DNA of 64,000 nucleotides from Geomonas anaerohicana. GTDB lineage: Bacteria; Desulfobacterota; Desulfuromonadia; Geobacterales; Geobacteraceae. The stretch is from the NCBI RefSeq assembly GCF_016458305.1, contig NZ_JAEMHL010000006.1:1-64000 (forward strand), written 5' to 3'. Below, piece after piece: positions 44,472 to 54,033 of this stretch. The position numbers and the translations under genes are program-made. Numbering within the stretch: position 1 is the first letter of the stretch; every line of letters begins with the position of its first letter. Under the pieces are notes generated by a model. It was given only the letters and a program-made list of their open reading frames with translations. It did no database searches and was not told the DNA's origin.

Positions 44472-44951
44472 ATGAAATACCAAAAAGGACAAGCATTGGT
44501 CGAAACTGCAATAGTGATTCCTATCTTGATCCTTTTAGTCATGGGGCTCTTTGAGTTTGGCCGGTACCTGTATCTAAGGAACACGCTTACCAGTGCCGCC
44601 AGAGCCGCCGTTCGCACTGCCGTGGTTACTCCCAAATATGATGCCACGTTGCATCCTGGCGGGATGGCGAGCACCGGGAAAGACGCCCACACTCTGGCTT
44701 GCACCTCCGACGAATATAAAGCCGAGGATGGTGCTGTATATCGAGCTGTTTGCGACGCCATTTACAATGGTATTCCGAAAAACGAGGTGGTTGTCTCTGT
44801 CGCTTACACCGAGTTAGCATCCCCGGTGGGCCTGAGCTCTGGCGACAGCGTATCCGTCACTATTAGTTGGGATAAGTACGAGGCTATACTTCCTCTCCTT
44901 ATTCCCATTACAAACCTGATCACCGCTCAAGCCTCGATGCGTTATGAATAG
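44472..44951 (+). CDS. tadE: TadE-like minor pseudopilin
   Basis: A 159-residue protein with a class III-like leader and KGQALVETAIVIPILILLVMG, where Glu at +5 is kept. It continues LFEFGRYLYLRNTLTSAARAAVR, the classical TadE pattern. It is a minor pseudopilin needed for Flp pilus assembly. Two cysteines (LACTSDE and AVCDAI) may be paired outside the membrane. It follows a terminator and possible new promoter. Confidence 0.9.
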   Translation: MKYQKGQALVETAIVIPILILLVMGLFEFGRYLYLRNTLTSAARAAVRTAVVTPKYDATLHPGGMASTGKDAHTLACTSDEYKAEDGAVYRAVCDAIYNGIPKNEVVVSVAYTELASPVGLSSGDSVSVTISWDKYEAILPLLIPITNLITAQASMRYE

Positions 44952-44975
44952 TTTTGGTTATCTTCAGGAGGTGCT

Positions 44976-45896
44976 ATGACTCGACCCAAGGCAGTGATCA
45001 TTGTGGCTATTCTTGCTCTTGTCTTTGCAGGGATTGCAGCCTGGCTCACCTTCCACTACCTGCAAGGGGAGATGGATAAGACCAAAGCGGTCCAGCCGCA
45101 GAAGATCGTTGTCGCTGCAACGGACATCCCCATCGGCAGCATGATCAGCGAGTCCCAATTGAAGGTGACCTCCTGGCCCAAGGACAGCATCCCTCCTGGC
45201 AGTTCACTTGAACCTAAGCCCTTGGTTGGGCGTGTCGCCATCCGCGCCATCTCCAAGGGTGACGCGGTGACCGAACAGAAGCTTAAACCCAAAGCTGCCG
45301 CGCAGGGTGCTGGCTTCATGACCTACATCATTCCCGTCGGTCACCGGGCCGTCACGGTGGCCGTTAACGAAGTTGCCGGCGTAGCCGGCTTCGTCACCCC
45401 CAACGACCGCGTCGACGTGGTACTCACTACACCCATTCCAGGCGTCCAAGCCGAAAAGATTAGCAAGATCATCCTGCAGAACGTGCCTGTCCTGGCCACC
45501 GGTCAGATTACAGAACAAAAAGAAGGCAAACCGGTGGTGGTTCCTACCGTAACACTAGACCTCACTCCCGATGACTCCGAGCGGCTGGTCTTGGGGGCCA
45601 GCAGGGGATCCTTGCAACTTTTGCTGCGCAATATAGCCGATACGGGCCCAACAGAGGCCAGGGGAGCAACTATAGCCAAGGTGCTTGCCGGTTCGGCCCA
45701 GCCGCCTGTTGCAGCCCCGGCAGCGGCACCCGCGCCGAAAGCGGTGACGGTCGCGGCCAAGCGCCCTGCGGCCAAGAAGCAGCGCGTCGTGGCGGCCCCG
45801 AGGCCGCAGGCTACCGTGCCCCCTCCGCGCAGTGGCCACACCGTCACGCTCATAGACGGCGGCGTGCGTACCACCAAGGAATTCGTCCTTCAATAG
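44976..45896 (+). CDS. cpaB: Flp pilus assembly protein CpaB/RcpC
   Basis: A 306-residue protein. An N-terminal membrane segment (about 6-27) is followed by a SAF domain (KIVVAATDIPIGSMISESQL and AISKGDAVTEQKL) and the CpaB region with GHRAVTVAVNEVAGVAGFV and PNDRVDVVLT. The tail (about 245-290) is Ala/Pro/Lys-rich and disordered-looking. It is periplasmic and acts with the secretin. Strong Shine-Dalgarno AGGAGGTG. Confidence 0.92.
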   Translation: MTRPKAVIIVAILALVFAGIAAWLTFHYLQGEMDKTKAVQPQKIVVAATDIPIGSMISESQLKVTSWPKDSIPPGSSLEPKPLVGRVAIRAISKGDAVTEQKLKPKAAAQGAGFMTYIIPVGHRAVTVAVNEVAGVAGFVTPNDRVDVVLTTPIPGVQAEKISKIILQNVPVLATGQITEQKEGKPVVVPTVTLDLTPDDSERLVLGASRGSLQLLLRNIADTGPTEARGATIAKVLAGSAQPPVAAPAAAPAPKAVTVAAKRPAAKKQRVVAAPRPQATVPPPRSGHTVTLIDGGVRTTKEFVLQ

Positions 45897-45932
45897 ATCG
45901 GCTGACCTTCAGCTCACGAATGAGGTGCTTTG

Positions 45933-47483
45933 ATGATCATCGTCCTTAAAAAACAACTGCAGTTGCTGGTGTGGGCGCTGTTGGTGACCTGTGCAAGTGT
46001 GACGGCGGCATACGCCGGCGTACCTCTGGAGGTAGGACTTTATAAGAGCATCCTGGTGGACTTCAAGAGCCAGAACAAGAAGATCGTGCTGGTGACCCTT
46101 GCCAACACCAAAAAAGAGGCGAAGGAAAAGGACGTTGACGAGACAGTCCCCGTGGCAAGGCCCGGTATGGCCGATGCGTCCAACGTGGTACCGGCCAGTG
46201 CGGTCAGAAAGAGGACCTCGGAAACAGACACGGGGAACACCAACAAGTTTGTGGTGCCCGAGGTGCTCTCCGAGTACGTGCTGAAACTCGACGGCATCAA
46301 TATCGGCAGCACCAGCATGATCATCTGGACCAGAGGGGAAGGGGACGAACGTCCCGTGCCCACCTTCTTCGACCTGAGGGTGGTCGGCGACCGAGAGACG
46401 ATCCAGAGTCAGTTGAAGGAGATGGCTCCCAACGACACCATCGAGGTGCAGTACGCCAACGACACGGTGGTGCTCTCGGGCAACGTCGCCAACGACCAGA
46501 CCAGAAGCAAGGCGCAGGAGATAGCCAAGGCCTTCTCCGCCAAGGTCATCAACAGCATCACGGTCAACGAACCTCAGCAGGTGTTGCTGCAGGTAAAGGT
46601 CGCCCAGGTGGACAAGACCTCCCTTAAGAAATTGGGTTTCAGCTTTCTCGTAAAGGGAAGCACCGCTGAAGGTTTTTCCAACATCGTTGCGGCGCCCAAC
46701 GGCGCCATAACCGGGGCTGGGGCAGGTGCAGGCACGACTACAACTTCGGGTACTACTTCCGGGACCACTTCCGGGGCCACTACCGGAACGACCTCCGGGA
46801 CGTCGACGGCAACGGTTGCGGGGCTGGGCAACATAACCCCGCTCGGTGCGTTCCAAGCCGGCGTTTCGTACTTCCCCGCCGGCATCGGCTCCGTTTTACA
46901 GGCCTTGAGCTCGAAAGGGCTCGCCAAAGTCCTCGCCGAGCCGAATCTTTTGGTCAAGAGCAGCCAGGAAGGGAACTTCTTGGCGGGAAGCAAGGTCCCC
47001 ATTGCCATCTTGGAAAGCAAAGAAGGGACCTCTACCACGACGATCCACTACGAGACCATCGGCATAAAGCTTAAGTTCAAACCGGAAGTAATGGAAAGTG
47101 GCATGATCTCGCTCAAGATAAACCCTGCCGAGGTCAGCAGCATCCAAGGATATCTGCCAGTCAACGGTTACCCGATCATCGACTCCAGGACCGTCGACAC
47201 CAGCGTGGAACTTAGAGACGGGGAAAGCCTGATCCTCGCAGGCCTGCTCCAGGAGGAAGAGGTCAGGAACATGTCCAAGATCCCCGTGTTGGGGGACATC
47301 CCGATCCTGGGAGCCCTGTTTCGCTCCAGCAGCAAGGACATAAAGGAAAAAGAACTTGTGTTCTTCATCACTCCGAAAATAGTGAAGCCTACGGCGCCTG
47401 GGGTAAAGACTGAACTGCCGACTGACAAGAAGCTTACTCCTGAGCAGGAGAAGGAACTGTCATGGATGCCTTTGGGACAGTAA
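45933..47483 (+). CDS. cpaC: Tad secretin CpaC/RcpA
   Basis: A 516-residue outer-membrane channel. It has a signal peptide (ending AAYAG), a BON-like segment near 150-200 (TVVLSGNVANDQTRSKAQEI) and the secretin core from VLLQVKVAQVDKTSLKKLG to VPILGDIPILGALFRS and LVFFITPKIV. A low-complexity Thr/Ser/Gly-rich insertion lies at about 263-300 (repeated TTSG). I start at the ATG at 45933, with GAGGTG upstream. The 3' end overlaps the TadG gene by 22 bp. Confidence 0.93.
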   Translation: MIIVLKKQLQLLVWALLVTCASVTAAYAGVPLEVGLYKSILVDFKSQNKKIVLVTLANTKKEAKEKDVDETVPVARPGMADASNVVPASAVRKRTSETDTGNTNKFVVPEVLSEYVLKLDGINIGSTSMIIWTRGEGDERPVPTFFDLRVVGDRETIQSQLKEMAPNDTIEVQYANDTVVLSGNVANDQTRSKAQEIAKAFSAKVINSITVNEPQQVLLQVKVAQVDKTSLKKLGFSFLVKGSTAEGFSNIVAAPNGAITGAGAGAGTTTTSGTTSGTTSGATTGTTSGTSTATVAGLGNITPLGAFQAGVSYFPAGIGSVLQALSSKGLAKVLAEPNLLVKSSQEGNFLAGSKVPIAILESKEGTSTTTIHYETIGIKLKFKPEVMESGMISLKINPAEVSSIQGYLPVNGYPIIDSRTVDTSVELRDGESLILAGLLQEEEVRNMSKIPVLGDIPILGALFRSSSKDIKEKELVFFITPKIVKPTAPGVKTELPTDKKLTPEQEKELSWMPLGQ

Positions 47484-48553
47484 AGAAAAGAAATGAAAGA
47501 GGTTTCGCGCTGGTCTACATTGCGCTGATGATCGTGGTCCTGGTTGGGTTCGTCAGTTTGGCGGTGGATATGGGCTACATGTACGTCGCCAAAGGGCAAC
47601 TGCAGAACGCAGCTGATGCAGCCGCGCTTGCCGGTGCCGCCATGAACCTTTCCGTACCTACCGATGTCAAGGCGAAGGCAAAGGAATTCGCGGCCGCCAA
47701 CAAGGCTGCCGGAGATCCGGTGGTCATAACCGACGACGATGTCACCGTGGGTAATTGGGAGGCAAAAACCTCTACGTTCACCGCACCTCCCCTGCCGTCC
47801 GGCAAGGTGGTCAATGCTGTCAAAGTTGTGGCGCGCCGGACGGAAGCTGGTGCCACTGCCGCGGAGCAGGGGCGCGTTCACACTTTCTTTGGCAATATCT
47901 TCTCGCTGCTCCCAGGCGGTGGCGAGGGGTGGGCTGAGATGTCGGCAGCAGCGCAGGCTATCGCTAGCAGGCCTCCCCGGCCTACGATACCCATTGCCCT
48001 TTGTCAGACGGTGTGCTCCAAGACGATTCCTCCTGCAGTCAAATTTTTCTTCAAAGAGAACGACCCCACCAAGATCGACTCGGGCAAGGGGAAAGATCCT
48101 CCTCCCCCGCCTCCAGCTGAGCTCACACTTGGATGGACCGAATTCTCTTTTACTTCCCAGGCAACCGACCTTGGTCCCAAAAGCGATATCGCTAAATACA
48201 TACACGGAGAGTTGCATCCTCCCGACGTGTGCAATAAAGAAATTTATACCAACAACGGCATCGGTGAGGCAGTCAATGAATTGATTGATGAGTTCGATGC
48301 CCGCAAGAATGATTCCGGCTACTGGGAAGTTATTGTCCCGATAGTTTCTGACGGAGTGGGGAAGGATGGGAAAACCGTTTCTGCTTGTCCGCCAGGTGAC
48401 CAGCCCATCCCGTATCCACTAGCGAATTTCGCCATAGCGTGGATCACCTCCGTCGTCAAAGGATCTTCACCCGGTGTAACCTTCAGCAAGATCGAGTGCC
48501 TGCCCTGCGGAGATCCGCGGCTGGTGGGCGGTATACCGACCCTGGTTAAATAA
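47462..48553 (+). CDS. tadG: TadG-like pilus assembly protein
   Basis: A 363-residue protein with an N-terminal Tad-type pseudopilin segment: NERGFALVYIALMIVVLVGF, then AVDMGYMYVAKGQLQNAADA, the usual TadG-like start. The rest has no von Willebrand A domain that I can see; it is a periplasmic domain with cysteines (CQTVCSK, CPPGD, CLPCGD). Short TadG forms are known in other Tad loci. It overlaps the secretin gene, so the two are coupled. Confidence 0.85.
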   Translation: MDAFGTVKKRNERGFALVYIALMIVVLVGFVSLAVDMGYMYVAKGQLQNAADAAALAGAAMNLSVPTDVKAKAKEFAAANKAAGDPVVITDDDVTVGNWEAKTSTFTAPPLPSGKVVNAVKVVARRTEAGATAAEQGRVHTFFGNIFSLLPGGGEGWAEMSAAAQAIASRPPRPTIPIALCQTVCSKTIPPAVKFFFKENDPTKIDSGKGKDPPPPPPAELTLGWTEFSFTSQATDLGPKSDIAKYIHGELHPPDVCNKEIYTNNGIGEAVNELIDEFDARKNDSGYWEVIVPIVSDGVGKDGKTVSACPPGDQPIPYPLANFAIAWITSVVKGSSPGVTFSKIECLPCGDPRLVGGIPTLVK

Positions 48554-48577
48554 CGGAAAAAAAGGAATCGCCACCGT

Positions 48578-49696
48578 ATGCCGCCACGTATCAGTTTAGC
48601 CATCATCGACAGTGAAGCTTCTGCCCGGGAATCTATCGAGGCGACGCTGAAACCCTTTTCCGAGACGATCAGTATAGTCGGGTCCGTTGATAATTTCAGC
48701 GCAGGCCTGAGGATCATCGAGAAGGGTTCGCCCAACGTGGTAATGCTCGAGGTGAACGACATCCAGCGCGGCATGCAGGAGGTACAGCATATTACCTCCA
48801 ATTTCCCCCGGACCTCGGTCATCGTCTGCTCCTCGGAAAAAAGCTCCGACTGGATCCTCTCGCTCATGCGTGCCGGCGCCGTGGAGTACATGCTGCGACC
48901 CATCACCCAGGAGGAACTGAAACAGGCCCTGCAGAAGGTGGGGCGCTTCTTCTTCTCTACACCAGAGAAGGCCCCCAACGGCAAGCTCATCTCGGTGTAC
49001 TACCCGACCGGGGGGGCCGGGACCACAACTGTGGCGGTAAACCTCGCCGCGAGCCTCGCCTCGGAGGGGACCAAGGTTGCGCTGGTGGATCTCAACATCT
49101 ATTCCGGCGACATCAGCACCTTCCTCGACGTCAACCCGACCTATACCTTGAGCAGCGTCACCAGCAACATCGATCGGCTCGATGCCAACTTCCTGATGAC
49201 GGTGATGACCCGGCACTCCTCCGGTCCCTTCGTTCTCACGGAGCCCAACGAAGTGGACGACGCCATTTCCATCACCCCGGATCAGGTGCGCCGCATCCTG
49301 GAATTCCTCAAGGGCGTCTTCACCTACGTCGTGGTTGACTGCGGCGGGCCGCTGGCCGGGTGCAACATGACTATATTCGAGTCCTCAGACCTGATCCTGT
49401 TTACCACCGCGCTGAGCCTCCCGGCGCTCAAGAACTCCAAGCGTTACCTGACCGCCATGGAGCGCAAGGGGCTGCGCAAGGACCGGCTGAAACTGGTGGT
49501 CAACCGCTACCTCCCCAAGGCCGACATCCAGGTGAAGGATGCCGAGAAGGTGCTTGGCCACACCGTGTTCCAGACCATACCCAATGAGTACCTGGACGTG
49601 GTCGGTTCCATAAACAAGGGGATGCCGGTGGTGAAGATGTCGCCCCGGTCGCCGGTCAGCAAGGCGATGTTGTCGCTTGCCGAGCTGGTCAAGTAA
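48578..49696 (+). CDS. cpaE: CpaE/TadZ-like pilus localisation ATPase
   Basis: A 372-residue protein with an N-terminal receiver-like domain (about 1-120) and a C-terminal ParA/MinD-like P-loop domain. The phosphoacceptor Asp of the receiver seems absent (NVVMLEVND), as in TadZ. The deviant Walker A reads [13 protein letters not shown] near 143-155 and lacks both lysines of the usual KGGx[21 protein letters not shown] and VVVDCGG are the other motifs. It would place the pilus machine at a cell site; ATP hydrolysis may be weak or absent. Confidence 0.9.
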   Translation: MPPRISLAIIDSEASARESIEATLKPFSETISIVGSVDNFSAGLRIIEKGSPNVVMLEVNDIQRGMQEVQHITSNFPRTSVIVCSSEKSSDWILSLMRAGAVEYMLRPITQEELKQALQKVGRFFFSTPEKAPNGKLISVYYPTGGAGTTTVAVNLAASLASEGTKVALVDLNIYSGDISTFLDVNPTYTLSSVTSNIDRLDANFLMTVMTRHSSGPFVLTEPNEVDDAISITPDQVRRILEFLKGVFTYVVVDCGGPLAGCNMTIFESSDLILFTTALSLPALKNSKRYLTAMERKGLRKDRLKLVVNRYLPKADIQVKDAEKVLGHTVFQTIPNEYLDVVGSINKGMPVVKMSPRSPVSKAMLSLAELVK

Positions 49697-49722
49697 ACAG
49701 ACTACCGCTACGAGAGGCCACC

Positions 49723-51027
49723 ATGACGCCTAACGACCCATTTCGCATCCCAGGCACAATCCAGGACCAGGAATTCTTCCAGGATCTCAAGAGCCGCATC
49801 CACCGGCGCCTGATCGAGCGGCTCGATCTCGCCAAGCTGGATCTTTTAGGGAGCAACGAGCTCAACCGGGAGATCGGCTTCGTCATCGAGAACCTGATCA
49901 TCGAGGAAGGAGTGCCGCTGAACCAGTTCGAGCGCGACCGCCTCGTGGTCGAGATCCAGCACGAGACCTTCGGCCTGGGGCCACTGGAGCCGCTGTTAGC
50001 CGATCCCCACGTCTCCGACATCCTGGTCAACAAGGCCTCACAGGTCTACGTGGAGCGCTTCGGTAAGCTGGTCAAGACCGACGTCTGCTTCAAGGACAAC
50101 GCCCACCTGTTGCAGATTATCGAGCGCATCGTCTCCAAGGTGGGACGCCGCATCGACGAGTCCTCCCCCTACGTCGACGCGCGGCTTCCCGACGGCTCCC
50201 GCGTTAATGCGATCATTCCGCCGCTGGCCCTGGATGGTCCGGTGCTCTCCATCCGGCGCTTCGGCCAGGATCCCCTCAAGATGGAGGACCTGCTCACCCT
50301 GGGGACGCTCGACCAGAGGATGCAGCGGCTCCTCGAGGGAGCGGTCAAAACCAGGCTCAATATCCTCATCTCGGGTGGTACCGGCACCGGTAAGACCACC
50401 ATGCTCAACGTGCTCTCGGCCTACATCCCGCACGACGAGCGCGTGGTCACCATCGAGGATTCGGCCGAGCTGCAGCTCAAGCAGGAGCACGTGGTGCGGC
50501 TGGAAACGAGGCCGCCGAATATCGAGGGGAGGGGCGAAGTCACCCAGCGCGACCTGGTGCGCAACGCCCTGAGGATGAGGCCGGACCGGATCGTCCTGGG
50601 CGAGATCCGCGGCGGCGAGGCGCTGGACATGCTTCAGGCCATGAACACCGGTCATGACGGTTCCATCTCCACCGTCCATGCCAACACGACCCGCGACGCG
50701 CTGGCCCGTATCGAAACCATGGTTCTCATGGCGGGGATGGACCTCCCCGAGCGCGCGATCAGGGAACAGGTGTCCTCCGCGCTCAACGTGGTGGTGCAGC
50801 TGGTTCGCTTCTCCGACGGTACCAGGAAGGTGGTGAAACTATCCGAGGTCACCGGCATGGAAGGCAACACCATCGTCATGCACGACGTATTCGTGTTCGA
50901 CCAGAAGGGGATCGACAAGGAGGGGAGGGTGGTCGGCGAGTACCGGGCCACCGGGGTCAGGCCGATGTTCGCGGAACGCTTCAGGGTGTACGGATTCGAA
51001 CTGCCCCAGGGCATCTTCGAGAATTAG
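49723..51027 (+). CDS. tadA: Tad secretion ATPase CpaF/TadA
   Basis: A 434-residue hexameric traffic ATPase. The Walker [10 protein letters not shown] lies near 218-226, the Asp box [10 protein letters not shown] follows, Walker B reads [19 protein letters not shown] and the His box [10 protein letters not shown]. It drives pilus assembly and perhaps retraction. An MshEN domain is absent here. It starts 27 bp after cpaE. Confidence 0.95.
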   Translation: MTPNDPFRIPGTIQDQEFFQDLKSRIHRRLIERLDLAKLDLLGSNELNREIGFVIENLIIEEGVPLNQFERDRLVVEIQHETFGLGPLEPLLADPHVSDILVNKASQVYVERFGKLVKTDVCFKDNAHLLQIIERIVSKVGRRIDESSPYVDARLPDGSRVNAIIPPLALDGPVLSIRRFGQDPLKMEDLLTLGTLDQRMQRLLEGAVKTRLNILISGGTGTGKTTMLNVLSAYIPHDERVVTIEDSAELQLKQEHVVRLETRPPNIEGRGEVTQRDLVRNALRMRPDRIVLGEIRGGEALDMLQAMNTGHDGSISTVHANTTRDALARIETMVLMAGMDLPERAIREQVSSALNVVVQLVRFSDGTRKVVKLSEVTGMEGNTIVMHDVFVFDQKGIDKEGRVVGEYRATGVRPMFAERFRVYGFELPQGIFEN

Positions 51028-51041
51028 AGGCAGGTATTTCG

Positions 51042-52004
51042 ATGTTACCGATTATTGTCGTTACATTCCTGGCCGTATTCTTTCTATTGTTGGCCCTGTA
51101 CTTCGGCGTTACGTCGGTGCGGTCCTCCCCGAAGTACGAATTGAAAAGGCGCCTGCAGCGACTTGCCAGGGATACCAGTGCCCAGGGATTGCCGGAAGAC
51201 CTGCGCGCCGAAATCATCAGGGAGATTCCGCCACTGGACCAGATTCTTGCCAAGCTGCCCCTGACCCGGGACTTGGACAAGAAGCTTGATCATGCCGGGC
51301 TCAACATGACAGCCTCGCGTTTTCTCATGCTCGCCGTAGCGGGTACCGTCATCGGTTTTTTGGTCATCCTGCTTTTATCCAAATCATTCTTGATCGCGCT
51401 GCTGTGTGCTGTGATGATATCGCTGATCCCGTTCGTTTTCCTCTCATTCAAGATCAGCCAGCGTCTTGAGCGGTTCACGGAATTGTTCCCGGATGCCCTC
51501 ACCATGATTTCGCGCTCACTGAGAGCCGGGCACTCCTTTAACAGTGCCATCCAGTTAGTCGGGGAGGAGATCCAGGACCCGGTCGGGGAACTTTTCAAGA
51601 CTGCTTACGAACAGCAGTTGCTGGGGCTGAGAATAACCGAGACGCTCAGCAACTTGAACGAGAGAGTCGAAAGCCTCGACTTAAGATTCTTCACCACCGC
51701 GATCTCGATAAACAACGATGTCGGCGGCAACCTTTCCGACATTCTTGAAAATCTCGCGGTGACGATCCGTGAACGACTGAAGATCAGAAGACAGGTCCGG
51801 GTTTATACAGCACAAGGGCGCATGACCGGTTACGTTCTTGGTGTTTTGCCGGTTTTTACTTTTTTGATCTTCAACATCCTGAATCCTAAGTACGAGTCGC
51901 TGCTTTACAAAGAGACCAAGGGGATGTTCGTGCTCGCTCTGGCTGTGGTGCTGCAGGTTCTGGGCTTTCTGGTCATAAGGAAGATCATCAGGATACGGAT
52001 ATAG
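51042..52004 (+). CDS. tadB: Tad inner-membrane platform protein TadB
   Basis: A 320-residue T2SF-family membrane protein. It has one N-terminal segment, two central segments near 90-140, a cytoplasmic T2SF domain (LFPDALTMISRSLRAGHSFN near 146) and paired C-terminal segments. With TadC it makes the inner-membrane base on which TadA acts. A 15-bp gap follows tadA. Confidence 0.92.
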   Translation: MLPIIVVTFLAVFFLLLALYFGVTSVRSSPKYELKRRLQRLARDTSAQGLPEDLRAEIIREIPPLDQILAKLPLTRDLDKKLDHAGLNMTASRFLMLAVAGTVIGFLVILLLSKSFLIALLCAVMISLIPFVFLSFKISQRLERFTELFPDALTMISRSLRAGHSFNSAIQLVGEEIQDPVGELFKTAYEQQLLGLRITETLSNLNERVESLDLRFFTTAISINNDVGGNLSDILENLAVTIRERLKIRRQVRVYTAQGRMTGYVLGVLPVFTFLIFNILNPKYESLLYKETKGMFVLALAVVLQVLGFLVIRKIIRIRI

Positions 52005-52013
52005 GGGACGACG

Positions 52014-52925
52014 ATGGTTTTAGCAATAACAGCAGTCATGTTTATCGCTATCTTGCTCCTTACCGTAGCCGCAATATACCCGTACCTAGCGCGGCGCAGC
52101 GCGGTGCAGGGCAGGCTCGAGAAATTCGAAGTGAAGGAAGCAAGCAAGGTCGAGTTGGTGTCTGAGCCCCCCAAATGGTACGACCAGTTGGGGCAGGTGG
52201 GGAAGTCACTAAAACTGTCGCCTAAGGAGCAGGGGAAATACACCAGATTGCTTGTTGCCGCAGGGTACAAACGGGAGAGCATACACGTCTTTTTCGGTTG
52301 CAAAATCTTGCTCGCCTTACTCCTGCCAAGCCTCTTCGTTTTTTTCTACATCATTGCGAAGGGACTAGCGCTTGACCGCATGCTGCTCCTGGTAGCGATT
52401 ATGCTGGCGATCATCGGCTATCTGGCACCGAGTTACTGGCTGTTCCACCAGTACAACGAAAGAAAGCTGAAAATCTTCCATACCTTGCCAGACGTCCTCG
52501 ACCTCTTGACTGTGTGCGTTAATGCCGGGCTCAGCATGGATGCCGCCATGATCAAGACTACGGAAGTCCCGCAGTTCTCGAACGATCCGCTTGCAAGGGA
52601 GATAAAGGTCGCCAGCATGGAAACCAGGGCAGGGAAACCACGTATTGAGGCGCTCAAGGACATGGCTGAACGAACCATGGTGGATGATGTCAAGTCCTTC
52701 GTCACCATGCTGGCGCAGACCGAGAGGTTTGGTACCAGCCTAAGCCAAGCCCTGACCGTTCATGCCGACACTCTGCGAACCAAGCGGAGGCAACTCGCTG
52801 AAGAGGCCGCAGCCAAGACTACTATCAAGATGATTTTCCCGTTGGTAGTGTTCGTTTTCCCCGCACTGTTGGTCGTCATCTTGGGGCCGGCCTATGTCCA
52901 GATCACCAAGATTCTTTTTAAATAG
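52014..52925 (+). CDS. tadC: Tad inner-membrane platform protein TadC
   Basis: A 303-residue T2SF-family membrane protein paralogous to TadB. LPDVLDLLTVCVNAGLSMDA and FVTMLAQTERFGTSLSQAL are the conserved T2SF blocks, followed by TKRRQLAEEAAAKTTIKM and a last membrane segment. It lies 9 bp after tadB. Confidence 0.92.
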   Translation: MVLAITAVMFIAILLLTVAAIYPYLARRSAVQGRLEKFEVKEASKVELVSEPPKWYDQLGQVGKSLKLSPKEQGKYTRLLVAAGYKRESIHVFFGCKILLALLLPSLFVFFYIIAKGLALDRMLLLVAIMLAIIGYLAPSYWLFHQYNERKLKIFHTLPDVLDLLTVCVNAGLSMDAAMIKTTEVPQFSNDPLAREIKVASMETRAGKPRIEALKDMAERTMVDDVKSFVTMLAQTERFGTSLSQALTVHADTLRTKRRQLAEEAAAKTTIKMIFPLVVFVFPALLVVILGPAYVQITKILFK

Positions 52926-52953
52926 TCCTTTCCCACTAGCAAGGAGGTAGGTT

Positions 52954-53037
52954 ATGCATTTCGATTTAAACAGCGCTGTTTTGATGGTAATCGCGGTCGA
53001 ACTTGCCCTGATATATTCCAGACTTTGCAAGAAGTGA
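52954..53037 (+). CDS. Small predicted membrane peptide (27 residues)
   Basis: An ORF of 28 codons, MHFDLNSAVLMVIAVELALI plus YSRLCKK. One hydrophobic stretch of about 14 residues is followed by a basic end with one cysteine. AAGGAGGTAGGTT directly before the ATG is one of the best ribosome-binding sites in the window. It lies between tadC and the lipoprotein gene in the same direction. Function unknown; it may be a small accessory of the pilus platform. Confidence 0.6.
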   Translation: MHFDLNSAVLMVIAVELALIYSRLCKK

Positions 53038-53076
53038 AAATAGTTGCAGGCTGGTCCTAAAGCGTGAGGAGGAGGT

Positions 53077-53991
53077 ATGCGTTATTTAAAGACTATAGCT
53101 AGCATATTGATTACCGTTCTAATGCTTGCGCTGGCTGGCTGCGGCGGCAATTCCAGTGGTAGTGCCGATCCGTTCACCCCCGGGTCAGGAAATCCCACCG
53201 TCCCAAGCGGCGCCGGGACAGTACTTTCTTACAACCTCACTCTCGGGGTGACCCCTGCCTCCGGCACCGGAACGACCGTCGGGGCGAACAGCATCGTCAT
53301 CGCCACCGCGACTCTGATCGATTCCGCGGGCAAACCGGTTGCCAACCAGCCGGTCAAGTTCGAGTCGGTGGACGGACCAGTCTCCGTAGACCCCGTTATC
53401 GTCTACACGGATTCCAACGGCAAGGCCGTCAACTTCCTCAGGGCCGGGACACCCGCCACCTCCTCGGCGGTCGATGTCATCGTGAAGGCGTCCTCCACGG
53501 TCCAAAACCAGTTGGTGACCTCGGTGGCCATTTTCAAGATCGTTGTCAGCGAGACCAACGTCATCAAGTTCATAACGAACAAGGCCCCCACTGACCCCGA
53601 CGGTACTCTGAACACCCTCAAGGTGACGTTGGATGCAGTGGTGCTTCCTTCGCCGCCCAGAACGATACTGCAGTTGGTCCCATTCCAGATCCTTGATAAC
53701 AACGGCGTCCCCAGGACGCGCGTGCCGGTGACGGTCAACATCTACAGCCGGATAGGGAATTGCCCAGTCTTCATCGATTCCCCTGAAACGACCAGCCAGA
53801 CCGTGACCACTGATGACACGGGTCGGGGCATCTTCAATGCAGGGGTCTCCCTGGACGTCCCGCCCATGGGGAGTCAAAACTCCTGCTCGGTGATCTATAA
53901 GGCCGAGGCGCCTGACATCAACAACTTGGCGGCTACAATATTCTCCTACGGCGGATTTATCGCCACCCTGGAGAATCTGCAGCCGAACTGA
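53077..53991 (+). CDS. Lipoprotein with bacterial Ig-like (Big_1) region
   Basis: A 304-residue lipoprotein. The signal sequence ends in the lipobox LAGC near C22, followed by GGNSSGSAD. Residues about 50-160 look like an invasin/intimin Big_1 domain (NSIVIATATLIDSAGKPVAN, then PVKFE and YTDSNGKAVNFL), and a second similar unit follows with VPVTVNIYSR and TTDDTGRGIFNAG. It is likely attached to the outer membrane and may help anchor or expose the pilus. GGAGGAGG precedes the ATG. Confidence 0.8.
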   Translation: MRYLKTIASILITVLMLALAGCGGNSSGSADPFTPGSGNPTVPSGAGTVLSYNLTLGVTPASGTGTTVGANSIVIATATLIDSAGKPVANQPVKFESVDGPVSVDPVIVYTDSNGKAVNFLRAGTPATSSAVDVIVKASSTVQNQLVTSVAIFKIVVSETNVIKFITNKAPTDPDGTLNTLKVTLDAVVLPSPPRTILQLVPFQILDNNGVPRTRVPVTVNIYSRIGNCPVFIDSPETTSQTVTTDDTGRGIFNAGVSLDVPPMGSQNSCSVIYKAEAPDINNLAATIFSYGGFIATLENLQPN

Positions 53992-54033
53992 CGCTGATTT
54001 GGCAACATCTTGTACAGTTCTGAAGGAGGTCTG

